Below the pieces are notes generated by a model. It searched no databases, was not told the origin of the DNA, and saw only the letters and a program-made list of their open reading frames with translations. From NCBI GenBank assembly GCA_030146905.1, contig JASLAV010000621.1, positions 1-9,904 on the forward strand: a stretch of 9,904 nt of DNA, in the 5' to 3' direction. A program made the position numbers and the translations under genes. Below are positions 1 to 6,453 of the stretch, piece by piece. Position 1 is the first letter of the stretch, and each line of letters opens with the position of its first letter. Origin of the DNA: Lentzea sp. (lineage in GTDB: Bacteria; Actinomycetota; Actinomycetes; Mycobacteriales; Pseudonocardiaceae).

Positions 1-872
1 GCCAGCACGGTCGACAGGGCGCGCAGCGCGTTGGCCTCGGCCAGCATTCCGGCGCGTCCCGCGACCAGTTCCTGCAACGCGGTCTGCAGGGCGGAGACGC
101 CGGAACGTTCGCGGAGCATGGACGCCGCGTCCGGGTTCGGCGCCTGGGCCGCCATGTCGAACATGCGCGACGACACCGGGTGGAAGGTCGCGTCGGCGAA
201 GCGCGGGGCGTGTTCGGCCAGCAGCGCGCGGTCTGCGTCGAGGACCTGGCGCCAGCCGCGGTACTGGTCGGTCTTGGTCAGGGCGAAGACGACGGTCTCG
301 ACGCGGTCGCCCACGCGCTTGAGGAAGTCGAGCTCGCCGCGCGTGAACGGGGACGAGGCGTCGACGACGAAGACCAGCGCGGTCGCCGAGGTGACGGCTT
401 CCAGCGCCAGCTCGCCGTGCACCGAGTCCAGACCGCCGACACCAGGAGTGTCCACAATGGACATCCGTTCCAGCAGCGGGATCGGGGCGTCGACCTCGAC
501 GTAGCGCGGGGGCAGCTCGCCCTCCGGCAGCTCGTGGGCGGCGGAGACCCAGTTGATCAGCGCGGGCAGCGGGAAGCCGACGGGCGCGAGCATGCCGGGG
601 TAGCAGGCGCGGGCCGCCCAGGACGGGCCGTGCTGGAAGACCAGGTAGGTCGAGGTGGCGACGTCGGCGTCGACCGGCGACAGGCCCGGGGTGGCCAGCA
701 GAGCGTTGACCAGCGAGGACTTGCCGCGGTTCGTCTCACCGACGATCACGACCGACGACACCTCGGGGATCGCGCGGCGGGTGACCCAGTCGGCCATGGA
801 CGGGTCGAGCTCGCGCACGAGTGAGGTGAGACGTTCGCGCGTCTGCCGGACCGTCTGCGAGAGGTTGCTCAT
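1..872 (-). CDS. Dynamin-like GTPase, second of a pair (C-terminus beyond left edge)
   Basis: Large GTPase of the bacterial dynamin-like family (IniC/DynB type), expected to bind the membrane and remodel it on GTP hydrolysis. The window holds the first 290 residues, essentially the G domain. Motifs visible on translating the minus strand: P-loop GETNRGKSS at residues 45-53, a switch-I threonine near T73-T75 (VATSTY), DTPG at 141-144 and TKTD at 199-202; the TKxD form of G4 is usual in dynamins. The predicted helical stalk starts after about residue 250 and runs off the edge, so I cannot see the membrane-binding region. The ATG at 872 overlaps the stop of the GrpE-like gene by 4 bp (ATGA), which fixes the start and implies translational coupling. 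Family is clear; cellular role is inferred from the IniA/IniC and DynA/DynB pairs. Confidence 0.9.
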   Translation of the reverse strand, partial: MSNLSQTVRQTRERLTSLVRELDPSMADWVTRRAIPEVSSVVIVGETNRGKSSLVNALLATPGLSPVDADVATSTYLVFQHGPSWAARACYPGMLAPVGFPLPALINWVSAAHELPEGELPPRYVEVDAPIPLLERMSIVDTPGVGGLDSVHGELALEAVTSATALVFVVDASSPFTRGELDFLKRVGDRVETVVFALTKTDQYRGWRQVLDADRALLAEHAPRFADATFHPVSSRMFDMAAQAPNPDAASMLRERSGVSALQTALQELVAGRAGMLAEANALRALSTVL

Positions 873-1234
873 CGGGACGTGTAGACCGTTACGATCGGAG
901 CCCGCAGAATGCGCCCGCGGTCGCAGAAGCCGGGCACCTCGGTCTCGGCGACCAGGCCCTGCAACGACAGGTCGTCCGTCGGCACGGTGCCGCCCGCCTC
1001 GTGCCGCGACGGGTCGAAGCGCTGCCCGTCGGCCCTCACCGCGACGACTCCTATGGTCGACAGCCCTTCCTCGATGCGTGCGACCACGCCGGCACTGGCG
1101 CGGTCCAGCGCGTACAGGCACAGCTGGACCAGCGCGCGGCGCTCGGCCAGCGCCTGGTCGAGCAGCTCATCGGCAATGGTCTCCACACCGTCATCCGACG
1201 CCAGATCTGACGGATCGGTTCCGTTCACGCTCAT
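869..1234 (-). CDS. Short GrpE-like nucleotide-exchange factor between two dynamins
   Basis: A 121-residue protein. The C-terminal half matches the GrpE beta domain: FDPSRHEA at residues 73-80, then PGFCDRGRILR at 101-111 followed by PIVTV, the same layout as the GrpE family signature (F-D-P-x-x-H-x-A, about 20 residues, G-F/Y, R-x-L-R). The N-terminal part is acidic and then a single helix of about residues 17-60, much shorter than the long paired helices of housekeeping GrpE, usually near 180-200 residues. GrpE releases ADP from Hsp70/DnaK; no DnaK gene is in the window, so its partner is unknown and could be an Hsp70-like protein outside it or one of the neighbouring GTPases (speculation). 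Start ATG 1234 overlaps the upstream stop by 4 bp, and its own stop overlaps the next ATG by 4 bp. It is probably a specialised paralogue and not the housekeeping GrpE. Confidence 0.85.
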   Translation of the reverse strand: MSVNGTDPSDLASDDGVETIADELLDQALAERRALVQLCLYALDRASAGVVARIEEGLSTIGVVAVRADGQRFDPSRHEAGGTVPTDDLSLQGLVAETEVPGFCDRGRILRAPIVTVYTSR

Positions 1235-2751
1235 CGGTGCCCCCCAGCACGTAGTCGCTGCCAAATGAGGAAATACGCCCTGTGGACGACGTGCGCCACC
1301 CGAGCCTGCGCCGGCGTCGCGCCGAAGGAGGCGAACGAACGCCACCAGCCGGCACGTTCCAGCGCGTAGGCCACCAGCTCCTGACGCGGACGCCCCGCCA
1401 GGCCCAGCTGACCGGCCACGTCCGGGGTGCTGCCGACGCGCAGCACCTCCTCCGTGAGGTCGTCCGGCAGCGCGACGGCGCCGGACGAGACCAGCGTCAG
1501 CGCCTCCAGCAGCCGCAGCTGGTGCGCTTCCGGCCTGGCCAGCAGGAGCTCGATCGCGTCGTGCACGCGCTGCCGTTCGCCGGAGTCGCCGGAGGCCAGC
1601 GACGTGACCGACGCCAGCGCGGCCGCCGCCTTGATCCCGTCCGCCCGCGCGCGGAACACCGCGTCCAGTCGTCCCCGGACGGCGGCGAACCCGGAAGCGT
1701 CGAACAACACGCGCCGCAACGCACCCGCCGTCAGCCCCGGTTCGGCGTCCAGGGCCTGGAGGGCGCGGCCGATGCCGTAGAGGTCGAGCTTCTCCAGCAA
1801 CCGCGAGCGCACACCCGCCGCGACGTCGCACTCCCACGACGTGAAGAGGTCGCCGGACATCAGCATCATCGTTCGGGTGTCCGCGTCCAGGGCCGCGAGC
1901 TGACGCAACGCCTCCGCGTCCGCGGAGGTGAACTCGCCGGTCTCCGCCGACTCGGCGAGGAGGCTGATCACCGGCAGCACGTCGGCGACCCGCGGCTTGA
2001 GCAGCTGCGCCTGTTTCCCGGCGAGGATCTCCGCTGCCCGCCAGACGTCGCCGTCCGAGCCCTCGACGGTTTCCGGCGCCACGGCGTCGACCTTGTTCAA
2101 CGCGGCGATGGCGTTGACGGGCCCGGCTTCACGGGACGCGGTCGCGGCGGTGAAGGCGGCGATGGTCGAGTGGTCGTCCGCGCGCACGCCCTGCGTCACC
2201 ACGTAGAGAACGGCCTCGGCACCGGCGACGGCATTGCGCGACACGGGGTCGAGCAGTTCCTCGGTGCGTGCGACCGAAGCCGCGTCCAGCGAACCGAGCC
2301 CGGGCGTGTCGATGACGGTGAAGTCGCGCAGCACCGCGTTCGTCAGATACGCCTCGATGTGCGAGATGCCTTCCACGCCCAGAGACGCGGGGATCATGCC
2401 GTTCGCGTCGAACGGCAGCACCTGCCGCCGTCCGTCCTGGAGCACCACTTCGATGCGGTCGACGGTTCCGTACTGGTAGCGCGTGACGAGCCGGGTGCAC
2501 TCACCGATGTCCGTGGGCGCCACCCGCCGGCCGATCAACGCGTTGACGAGCGTCGACTTCCCCGACTTGATCCGTCCCGCCACCGCGACCTGCAAGGGTG
2601 CGTGCAAACGGCGCAGCACCTCCTGGAAACCGGCGGCCGTCCGCTGGGAGACCTGCGGTTGCAGGGCCAGGCACAGCTGGGCCACCGCCGCACACAGCGG
2701 ACCGGCCAGTTGTTGTCCCTGCAACGCCGTCACGGCCACAGATCGTGCCAC
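1231..2751 (-). CDS. Dynamin-like GTPase, first of a pair (IniA/DynA type)
   Basis: Complete 506-residue bacterial dynamin-like protein. The N-terminal helix (about 1-50) leads into a G domain: P-loop GRIKSGKST at residues 59-67, switch-I region ECTRLVTRY around 84-92 with T86 as candidate Mg-coordinating threonine, DTPGLGS at 148-154 and NKVD at 219-222. The rest (about 290-506) is alanine/leucine-rich and helical, as expected for the neck and trunk; no clear transmembrane span is seen, so membrane contact would be through a loop or partner. It lies first in a GTPase-GrpE-GTPase operon with ATGA overlap to the GrpE-like gene. The start chosen is GTG 2751; no Shine-Dalgarno sequence is evident before it, so leaderless translation is possible. 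A nearby in-frame GTG (2739) is an alternative. Mycobacterial IniA and Streptomyces DynA are the closest described types I know; which is nearer cannot be decided by eye. Confidence 0.92.
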   Translation of the reverse strand: MARSVAVTALQGQQLAGPLCAAVAQLCLALQPQVSQRTAAGFQEVLRRLHAPLQVAVAGRIKSGKSTLVNALIGRRVAPTDIGECTRLVTRYQYGTVDRIEVVLQDGRRQVLPFDANGMIPASLGVEGISHIEAYLTNAVLRDFTVIDTPGLGSLDAASVARTEELLDPVSRNAVAGAEAVLYVVTQGVRADDHSTIAAFTAATASREAGPVNAIAALNKVDAVAPETVEGSDGDVWRAAEILAGKQAQLLKPRVADVLPVISLLAESAETGEFTSADAEALRQLAALDADTRTMMLMSGDLFTSWECDVAAGVRSRLLEKLDLYGIGRALQALDAEPGLTAGALRRVLFDASGFAAVRGRLDAVFRARADGIKAAAALASVTSLASGDSGERQRVHDAIELLLARPEAHQLRLLEALTLVSSGAVALPDDLTEEVLRVGSTPDVAGQLGLAGRPRQELVAYALERAGWWRSFASFGATPAQARVAHVVHRAYFLIWQRLRAGGHR

Positions 2752-2787
2752 GGTTTGTGGCCGTGTGTGCGCGGGTAGCCACCGTGC
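2752..2787. promoter_or_regulatory. 36-bp divergent promoter region, dynamin operon / membrane protein
   Basis: Only 36 bp separate the GTG of the dynamin operon from the ATG of the membrane protein, so both promoters must overlap here or lie inside the opposite gene. On the plus strand TTGTGG (2754-2759) and TAGCCA (2775-2780) are a weak -35/-10 candidate pair with 15-bp spacing that would put transcription start at the ATG. No good Shine-Dalgarno sequence precedes either start. The short inverted repeat CACGG (2749-2753) / CCGTG (2761-2765) lies over the dynamin start. The boxes are weak and unproven. Confidence 0.4.
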
Positions 2788-3237
2788 ATGGGTGACAGCT
2801 ACGTGACGTTCCTAGTGCTGGGGATCGTCCTGGTCGTGGTCGACGGCCAGCTGATCTACCACAGCGGCAAGGGCTACCTACGACGCGCCTCGTACGACGA
2901 GGACCAGGCCGGCAGCATGATGAAGCTGACGGCCGTCCTGTTCCACCTCGTCGTGCTCGGCTTGCTGGCGCTGGTGTCGACCATCGACATCCGCACCGGC
3001 GACAGTGTGAAAGACGTGGTCGTGAAGCTGGGCATCGTGCTGCTGCTGCTGGCACTGGCTCACGGCGCGACGATGGCGATCCTCTCGAGGATCCGTGATC
3101 GTCAGATGCAGCAGCAGCTCGCGGACCAGATGGCCGAGGAGCACCGCATCTACGAGGAACGGCAAGAGGAACGCCAGGCCCACATCGGCGAACCGCGACC
3201 CGCGCCCAAGATCGAGTCGCCTTACTCACCCAAGTAA
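2788..3237 (+). CDS. Small three-helix membrane protein of unknown function
   Basis: 149 residues. I do not recognise a named family. Three hydrophobic segments are visible, about residues 6-24, 46-65 and 80-99, followed by a charged cytoplasmic-looking tail (100-149) rich in Q, E and R that could form a short coiled coil (about 103-131) and ends in a proline-rich stretch. Loops between the helices are short and charged; there is no cleavable signal peptide. It is divergent from the dynamin operon over 36 bp, so shared control or a membrane role alongside the GTPases is conceivable but not shown. The ATG at 2788 has no obvious Shine-Dalgarno sequence. Its last 16 bp overlap the end of the convergent GntR gene. 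Confidence 0.8.
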   Translation: MGDSYVTFLVLGIVLVVVDGQLIYHSGKGYLRRASYDEDQAGSMMKLTAVLFHLVVLGLLALVSTIDIRTGDSVKDVVVKLGIVLLLLALAHGATMAILSRIRDRQMQQQLADQMAEEHRIYEERQEERQAHIGEPRPAPKIESPYSPK

Positions 3238-3590
3238 TGGGCTCGCACGGCGTTCAGTGCCTCCCCCTCACTGGCGCCGAGTGACCGAGCGATGGCGACG
3301 AACTCCGCCGCAGCGGCGGAGAGCGGGTCCGGTGCATGCGAAGGCAGGGCAGCCACCACGGTGCCCTGCCTTCGTCCTGTCGTGAGCACGCCTTCCGTCT
3401 CCAGCTCCCGGTACGCCCGCGCGACGGTGCCGGCGGCGAGCCCGAGATCGGCGGCGAGCTGCCGGATGGTCGGCAACCGGGCACCGACCGGCAGCACACC
3501 ACCGCTGATCAACCGCACGAGCTGGTCCCTGACCTGACGCCAGGGCGCGACGCCGTTCTCGACGTCGACGACGATTCTCGGAGCACTCAC
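3222..3590 (-). CDS. GntR-family transcriptional regulator, YtrA-like
   Basis: 122-residue repressor-type regulator. A winged helix-turn-helix of GntR type fills residues 14-80: PWRQVRDQLVRLI, then GARLPTIRQLAADLGLAAGTVARAYRELE split over 37-65, then the wing GRRQGTVV. The remaining 40 residues form a short helical tail with no room for a FadR or UTRA effector domain, which fits the YtrA subfamily; members usually control adjacent transporter or membrane-protein genes. I chose GTG 3590 because it overlaps the stop of the upstream membrane-protein gene as GTGA (4 bp) and because the longer start at 3638 would only add residues inside that gene. It is therefore second in a two-gene operon and probably autoregulates the promoter upstream of 4261. 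Confidence 0.9.
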   Translation of the reverse strand: MSAPRIVVDVENGVAPWRQVRDQLVRLISGGVLPVGARLPTIRQLAADLGLAAGTVARAYRELETEGVLTTGRRQGTVVAALPSHAPDPLSAAAAEFVAIARSLGASEGEALNAVRAHYLGE

Positions 3591-4261
3591 CGCGACAGTG
3601 CCCCCGCGGGCGGCTTGGTGTGCGCCATCGCGATCCACGCCAGGATGCCGATGAACCCGGGCCAGCCGGGAACCAGCACACCGGCCACCGCCGCACCGAG
3701 TCCCGCCGACACGTGCACGCTGCGGGTGCGCAACGCCATGTCGACGACCTGGTCACCGTTCGCGGGCCGCGCGACAGCCGCCCAGATGATCGCCACCACG
3801 GCCACCGCCGACAACGCCAGCAGTCCCGTGCGAAGCCAGTTCTGCGACATCCCCAGGTAGACCGCCGCACCCGCCACGAAGACGGCGTACGAGCCCAGGA
3901 CGTACCGGGACCCGATCTCACGCAGCCCGCGCGGTGCGAGAGTGGCTTCACGCCGGGCGCGCCGAGGCGGTCGCAACGCCAGCAGCTCGGCGAACAGGGT
4001 GCCCGCCAGCACGGTCACCAGGATGTCGCTGTTGCCGTCGCCCAGCGGGGTGAAGTACCCGATCGCCGGGTAGAGCCACGGGTACAGCAGGCGCCGGCGC
4101 TTCAGGTACCGGACGGCGTCCTGCACCTGCGACTCGGAGGGATCGGGCACCTCCCACTTCTTCAACAAGCGCCTGCCGTTCGCGGCGGTCGGCCACAACA
4201 GCACGAGCAGCACCAGCCCGACGAACACGAAGACGACCACCGCGGTCACGCGATCACTCAT
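3587..4261 (-). CDS. Membrane protein co-transcribed with GntR regulator, function unknown
   Basis: 224 residues with about five hydrophobic segments: 5-23, 77-96, 120-137, 144-163 and 186-212 (the last may be a re-entrant pair with a Pro-Gly-Trp-Pro-Gly turn). Between the first two lies a basic cytoplasmic stretch (30-58, KRRR at 54-57). I do not recognise the family and see no catalytic or transport motif. Start ATG 4261 is chosen over an upstream in-frame ATG (4297) because a G-rich Shine-Dalgarno-like run (GGGGGG, 4265-4270) sits just upstream and the protein then begins with the usual short N-terminus before the first helix. It shares a 4-bp GTGA overlap with the YtrA-like regulator, suggesting that regulator controls it. 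Confidence 0.82.
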   Translation of the reverse strand: MSDRVTAVVVFVFVGLVLLVLLWPTAANGRRLLKKWEVPDPSESQVQDAVRYLKRRRLLYPWLYPAIGYFTPLGDGNSDILVTVLAGTLFAELLALRPPRRARREATLAPRGLREIGSRYVLGSYAVFVAGAAVYLGMSQNWLRTGLLALSAVAVVAIIWAAVARPANGDQVVDMALRTRSVHVSAGLGAAVAGVLVPGWPGFIGILAWIAMAHTKPPAGALSR

Positions 4262-4274
4262 GCAGCCCCCCGAC

Positions 4275-4284
4275 TTTGTACCAA
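4275..4284. promoter_or_regulatory. Candidate GntR operator in the membrane-protein leader
   Basis: TTTGTACCAA is an imperfect palindrome centred on GTAC (8 of 10 positions symmetric). The GT...AC core is common in GntR-family operators. It lies between the putative transcription start (about 4287) and the ribosome binding site of the gene at 4261, where a bound repressor would block its own operon. Assignment to the adjacent GntR gene is inference. Confidence 0.35.
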
Positions 4285-4293
4285 CCCCTCGAC

Positions 4294-4299
4294 ACAATA
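4294..4299 (-). promoter_or_regulatory. Candidate -10 box for the membrane protein-gntR operon
   Basis: On the minus strand TATTGT fits TANNNT and would start transcription near 4287, giving a leader of about 26 nt with the G-rich ribosome binding site. No convincing -35 is seen at the expected spacing. Confidence 0.45.
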
Positions 4300-4355
4300 A
4301 CTCACACTGAAGTCGTAGGCGAGGTCAGCCCGTGGCGCGACGCGCGGAAGTTCGA

Positions 4356-4382
4356 TCCGCACCTAATCTTGTCCGGTGCGGA
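4356..4382 (+). promoter_or_regulatory. Histidine-kinase promoter with perfect 8-bp inverted repeat around the -10
   Basis: Arms TCCGCACC (4356-4363) and GGTGCGGA (4375-4382) are exact reverse complements with an 11-bp spacer. The spacer contains TAATCT (4364-4369), a TANNNT -10 box, and the right arm includes the GTG start codon (4376), 6 nt after the -10. Transcription would therefore begin at or next to the GTG, a leaderless mRNA, and any protein on the repeat would sit over the -10 and start site. Candidate binder: the NarL-type regulator encoded downstream (autoregulation) or another repressor. Confidence 0.55.
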
Positions 4383-5551
4383 GGTTCAGCCTGTGGATGA
4401 AGGCTCACCCGGCGTTCGGGGACTCCCTGATCGCCGGGCTGCTGCTGCTCTTCGACCTGGGCGTCGCGGCCACAGCGGTCGACCGGGGTCTGTCGTTCTC
4501 CGCCTTCCTGGCCGTGACCCTGCTGATGCTCGGCCCGCTCCCGTTCCGGCGCTACCACCCGCTCGGCTCCAGCTACCTGATCCTCGCCGGCGGGTTCCTG
4601 CAACTCTTCACGCACGGCGGCAGCGACGGCCTGCCGATACGGATGTCCGACTTCGCGCTGGCCATAGCCCTCTACACGCTGGTCGCGTACGCGGGCCGCA
4701 AGGTGGCGCTGATCTACTCGGCCTGGCTGCTGGCGGGAACCCTGCTCTGGGCGATCTTCCAGATGGGCAACATCGAGGCGGTCTTCCTGTCGTTCCTGGT
4801 CTTCGTGATCTTCGGCTTCAGCTGGGCGATGGGCGAGTTCATCGGCGCCCGCCGCGCCTACCACAGCGAGATGGAACAACGCCTCAAACTGCTGGAGACC
4901 GAACGCGACCAGCAGGCCAAGCTGGCGGTCGGCGAGGAACGCTCCCGCATAGCCCGCGAACTGCACGACGTGGTGGCCCACGCGGTGAGCGTGATGATCG
5001 TCCACGCGGACGGCGCCGCCTACACCATCAGATCCAAGCCGGACATGGCGGAGAACGCGGTCCGCACGATCGCGGAAACCGGCCGCCTGGCCCTGACGGA
5101 GATGCGCCGCCTCCTGGGCGTCCTCCGCAGCGAGGACTCGGAAACCCAGTGGGCCCCACAACCAGACGCACGAGGCGTCGTGGAACTGGCCGAGAACACG
5201 AGAGCAGCCGGCGTCCCGGTCCGCCTGGAGATCAGCGGAGACGTGGACGACCTCCCGGCGGGCGTGGGCCTGAGCATCTACAGAATCGTGCAGGAAGCGC
5301 TGACCAACACCATCAAACACGCCGGAGCAGGCTCGACGGCACTGGTGCGCCTCGCCAGAACACCGGAAGAACTGAGGCTGGAAGTGGTGGACAACGGCTT
5401 CGGCACCCCCCACGACGTGGTCAAGGTCTCCGGCGGCAACGGCCTGATAGGCATGAGGGAAAGGGCAGCAGTGCTGGGCGGAGAGTTCGAGGCAGGTCCC
5501 AACCCGGGCGGCGGCTGGCGAGTCCGCGCGACATTCCCACTAGCCGCATAG
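4376..5551 (+). CDS. Two-component sensor histidine kinase, NarL/DesK (HisKA_3) type
   Basis: 391-residue membrane kinase. The N-terminal third has about six hydrophobic segments (17-34, 41-57, 64-80, 93-109, 112-128, 135-152) with almost no extracytoplasmic domain, so the signal is probably sensed within the membrane or by a partner. A coiled linker (163-187) leads to the HisKA_3 dimerisation domain with phospho-acceptor H197 in ARELHDVVAHAVS. The ATP-binding domain follows: N box QEALTNTIKHA (307-317), DNGFG (339-343), GNGLIGMRERA (354-364). All catalytic motifs look intact. The start is GTG 4376, 6 nt behind a TANNNT box (leaderless); ATG 4397 with GGAGG at 4380-4384 is an alternative 7 codons in. 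It is followed 9 bp later by its cognate regulator. The signal cannot be read from the sequence. Confidence 0.94.
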   Translation: MRRFSLWMKAHPAFGDSLIAGLLLLFDLGVAATAVDRGLSFSAFLAVTLLMLGPLPFRRYHPLGSSYLILAGGFLQLFTHGGSDGLPIRMSDFALAIALYTLVAYAGRKVALIYSAWLLAGTLLWAIFQMGNIEAVFLSFLVFVIFGFSWAMGEFIGARRAYHSEMEQRLKLLETERDQQAKLAVGEERSRIARELHDVVAHAVSVMIVHADGAAYTIRSKPDMAENAVRTIAETGRLALTEMRRLLGVLRSEDSETQWAPQPDARGVVELAENTRAAGVPVRLEISGDVDDLPAGVGLSIYRIVQEALTNTIKHAGAGSTALVRLARTPEELRLEVVDNGFGTPHDVVKVSGGNGLIGMRERAAVLGGEFEAGPNPGGGWRVRATFPLAA

Positions 5552-5560
5552 GGTGATCGA

Positions 5561-6217
5561 GTGATTCGGGTGCTGCTGGTCGACGACCAGGAACTCATGC
5601 GCATGGGCTTCCGCATGGTGCTGGGAGCGCAAGAGGACATCGACGTCATCGGCGAAGCCGCCGACGGCCTGGACGCAGTGCACATGGCGGACAAACTGCG
5701 CCCGGACGTGGTCCTGATGGACGTCCGGATGCCGGTGCTGGACGGCGTGGAGGCAACCAAGCGCATAGCCGAGGCGAACACGGCCAAGGTCCTGGTGATG
5801 ACCACCTTCGACATGGACGAGTACGCCCTGTCGGCCCTGCGCAACGGCGCAAGCGGCTTCCTGCTGAAGGACACCCCACCCTCGGACCTGGTCTCCGCGC
5901 TCCGCGCAGTCGCCTCCGGCGACGCGGTGGTCTCGCCATCGGTGACCAAGCGCCTGCTGGGCCGCTTCCTGGGAGACGGCGGCGGCGAACTGCGCGACGC
6001 CACAGTGCTGGACGTGCTGACAGAGCGCGAACGCGAGGTGCTGGTCCTGATCGCGAAGGGCCTCTCGAACACGGAGCTGGCCCGCAAGCTCTTCCTGTCG
6101 GAAGCCACGGTGAAAACCCACGTGGGCAGAATCCTGGCAAAGCTGGAACTGCGAGACCGAGTACAAGCAGTAGTGCTGGCCTACGAAACGGGCCTGGTCC
6201 GCCCAGGCGACGCCTGA
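5561..6217 (+). CDS. NarL/LuxR-family response regulator
   Basis: 218 residues. Receiver domain about 1-120: acidic pair D8-D9, phospho-acceptor D54 in VLMDVRMP, T81 and K103 (LLKD). LuxR-type HTH about 153-208: LTEREREVLVLIAKGLSNTE and then SEATVKTHVGRILAKLEL are the typical signature regions. No residue of the phosphorylation site is missing. The GTG start at 5561 is 9 bp after the kinase stop; GGTGA at 5552-5556 is a reasonable ribosome binding site. Forms a two-gene operon with the kinase and is its partner by position. Its operon's own promoter contains a perfect inverted repeat that it could bind. Target genes are unknown; third positions are unusually rich in A compared with the kinase N-terminus. 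Confidence 0.95.
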   Translation: MIRVLLVDDQELMRMGFRMVLGAQEDIDVIGEAADGLDAVHMADKLRPDVVLMDVRMPVLDGVEATKRIAEANTAKVLVMTTFDMDEYALSALRNGASGFLLKDTPPSDLVSALRAVASGDAVVSPSVTKRLLGRFLGDGGGELRDATVLDVLTEREREVLVLIAKGLSNTELARKLFLSEATVKTHVGRILAKLELRDRVQAVVLAYETGLVRPGDA

Positions 6218-6453
6218 CAAAGCAGCACACGCGAAGGCGAAGCCGAGCCCGCCCGCTTTTCACAAAGCCGTGGGTGGGGTGGTCCCGTCGCGAGCAGTGC
6301 TGATGCGTTTTGCCGCGCCGAACGCAACAAACCAACGCAACAGCAAGCCGCCCAAAGCAACAGGCGTGCCATCATCCCGCGTGCGGCGCTGGCCGGTCCT
6401 TGATCAGCTGACGGGGTCCGGGGCGGAGCCCCGCTCAGTAAACCGACCCAACC
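6218..6453. other. Non-coding interval between convergent regulator and dehydrogenase genes
   Basis: 236 bp with no credible gene. It holds a small hairpin GCTTT-TCAC-AAAGC (6255-6268), a direct repeat of AACGCAACA (6321-6329 and 6334-6342, 13-bp period), a 6-bp inverted repeat TGCGTT/AACGCA (6304-6309 and 6321-6326), and the GC hairpin at 6419-6433 listed separately. The density of short repeats suggests degraded dispersed intergenic repeats, which cannot be confirmed from one copy. Confidence 0.5.
6419..6433. terminator. GC hairpin, possible bidirectional terminator
   Basis: CGGGGC-GGA-GCCCCG is a perfect 6-bp stem with a 3-nt loop, 20 nt downstream of the dehydrogenase stop (6454) and about 200 nt after the response-regulator stop. 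There is no U tract on either strand, as is common for actinobacterial hairpins. From memory, GGGGTCCGGGGC...GCCCC is a frequent intergenic motif in Streptomyces and relatives, so it may be a dispersed palindromic repeat and not only a terminator. Confidence 0.5.

Noticed and set aside
1282..2778. Plus-strand open frame of 498 residues opposite the dynamin-like GTPase
   Set aside because: It is the shadow of the real gene, whose GTPase motifs are on the minus strand; the translation is low-complexity in R, G, Q and H.
4276..5556. 426-residue plus-strand frame overlapping the histidine kinase
   Set aside because: Offset frame within the kinase gene; no domain, strongly biased composition, while the kinase frame has all expected motifs.
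6255..6268. GCTTT-TCAC-AAAGC as intrinsic terminator of the two-component operon
   Set aside because: Only five pairs, mostly A-T, and no U tract after the stem; too weak to call.
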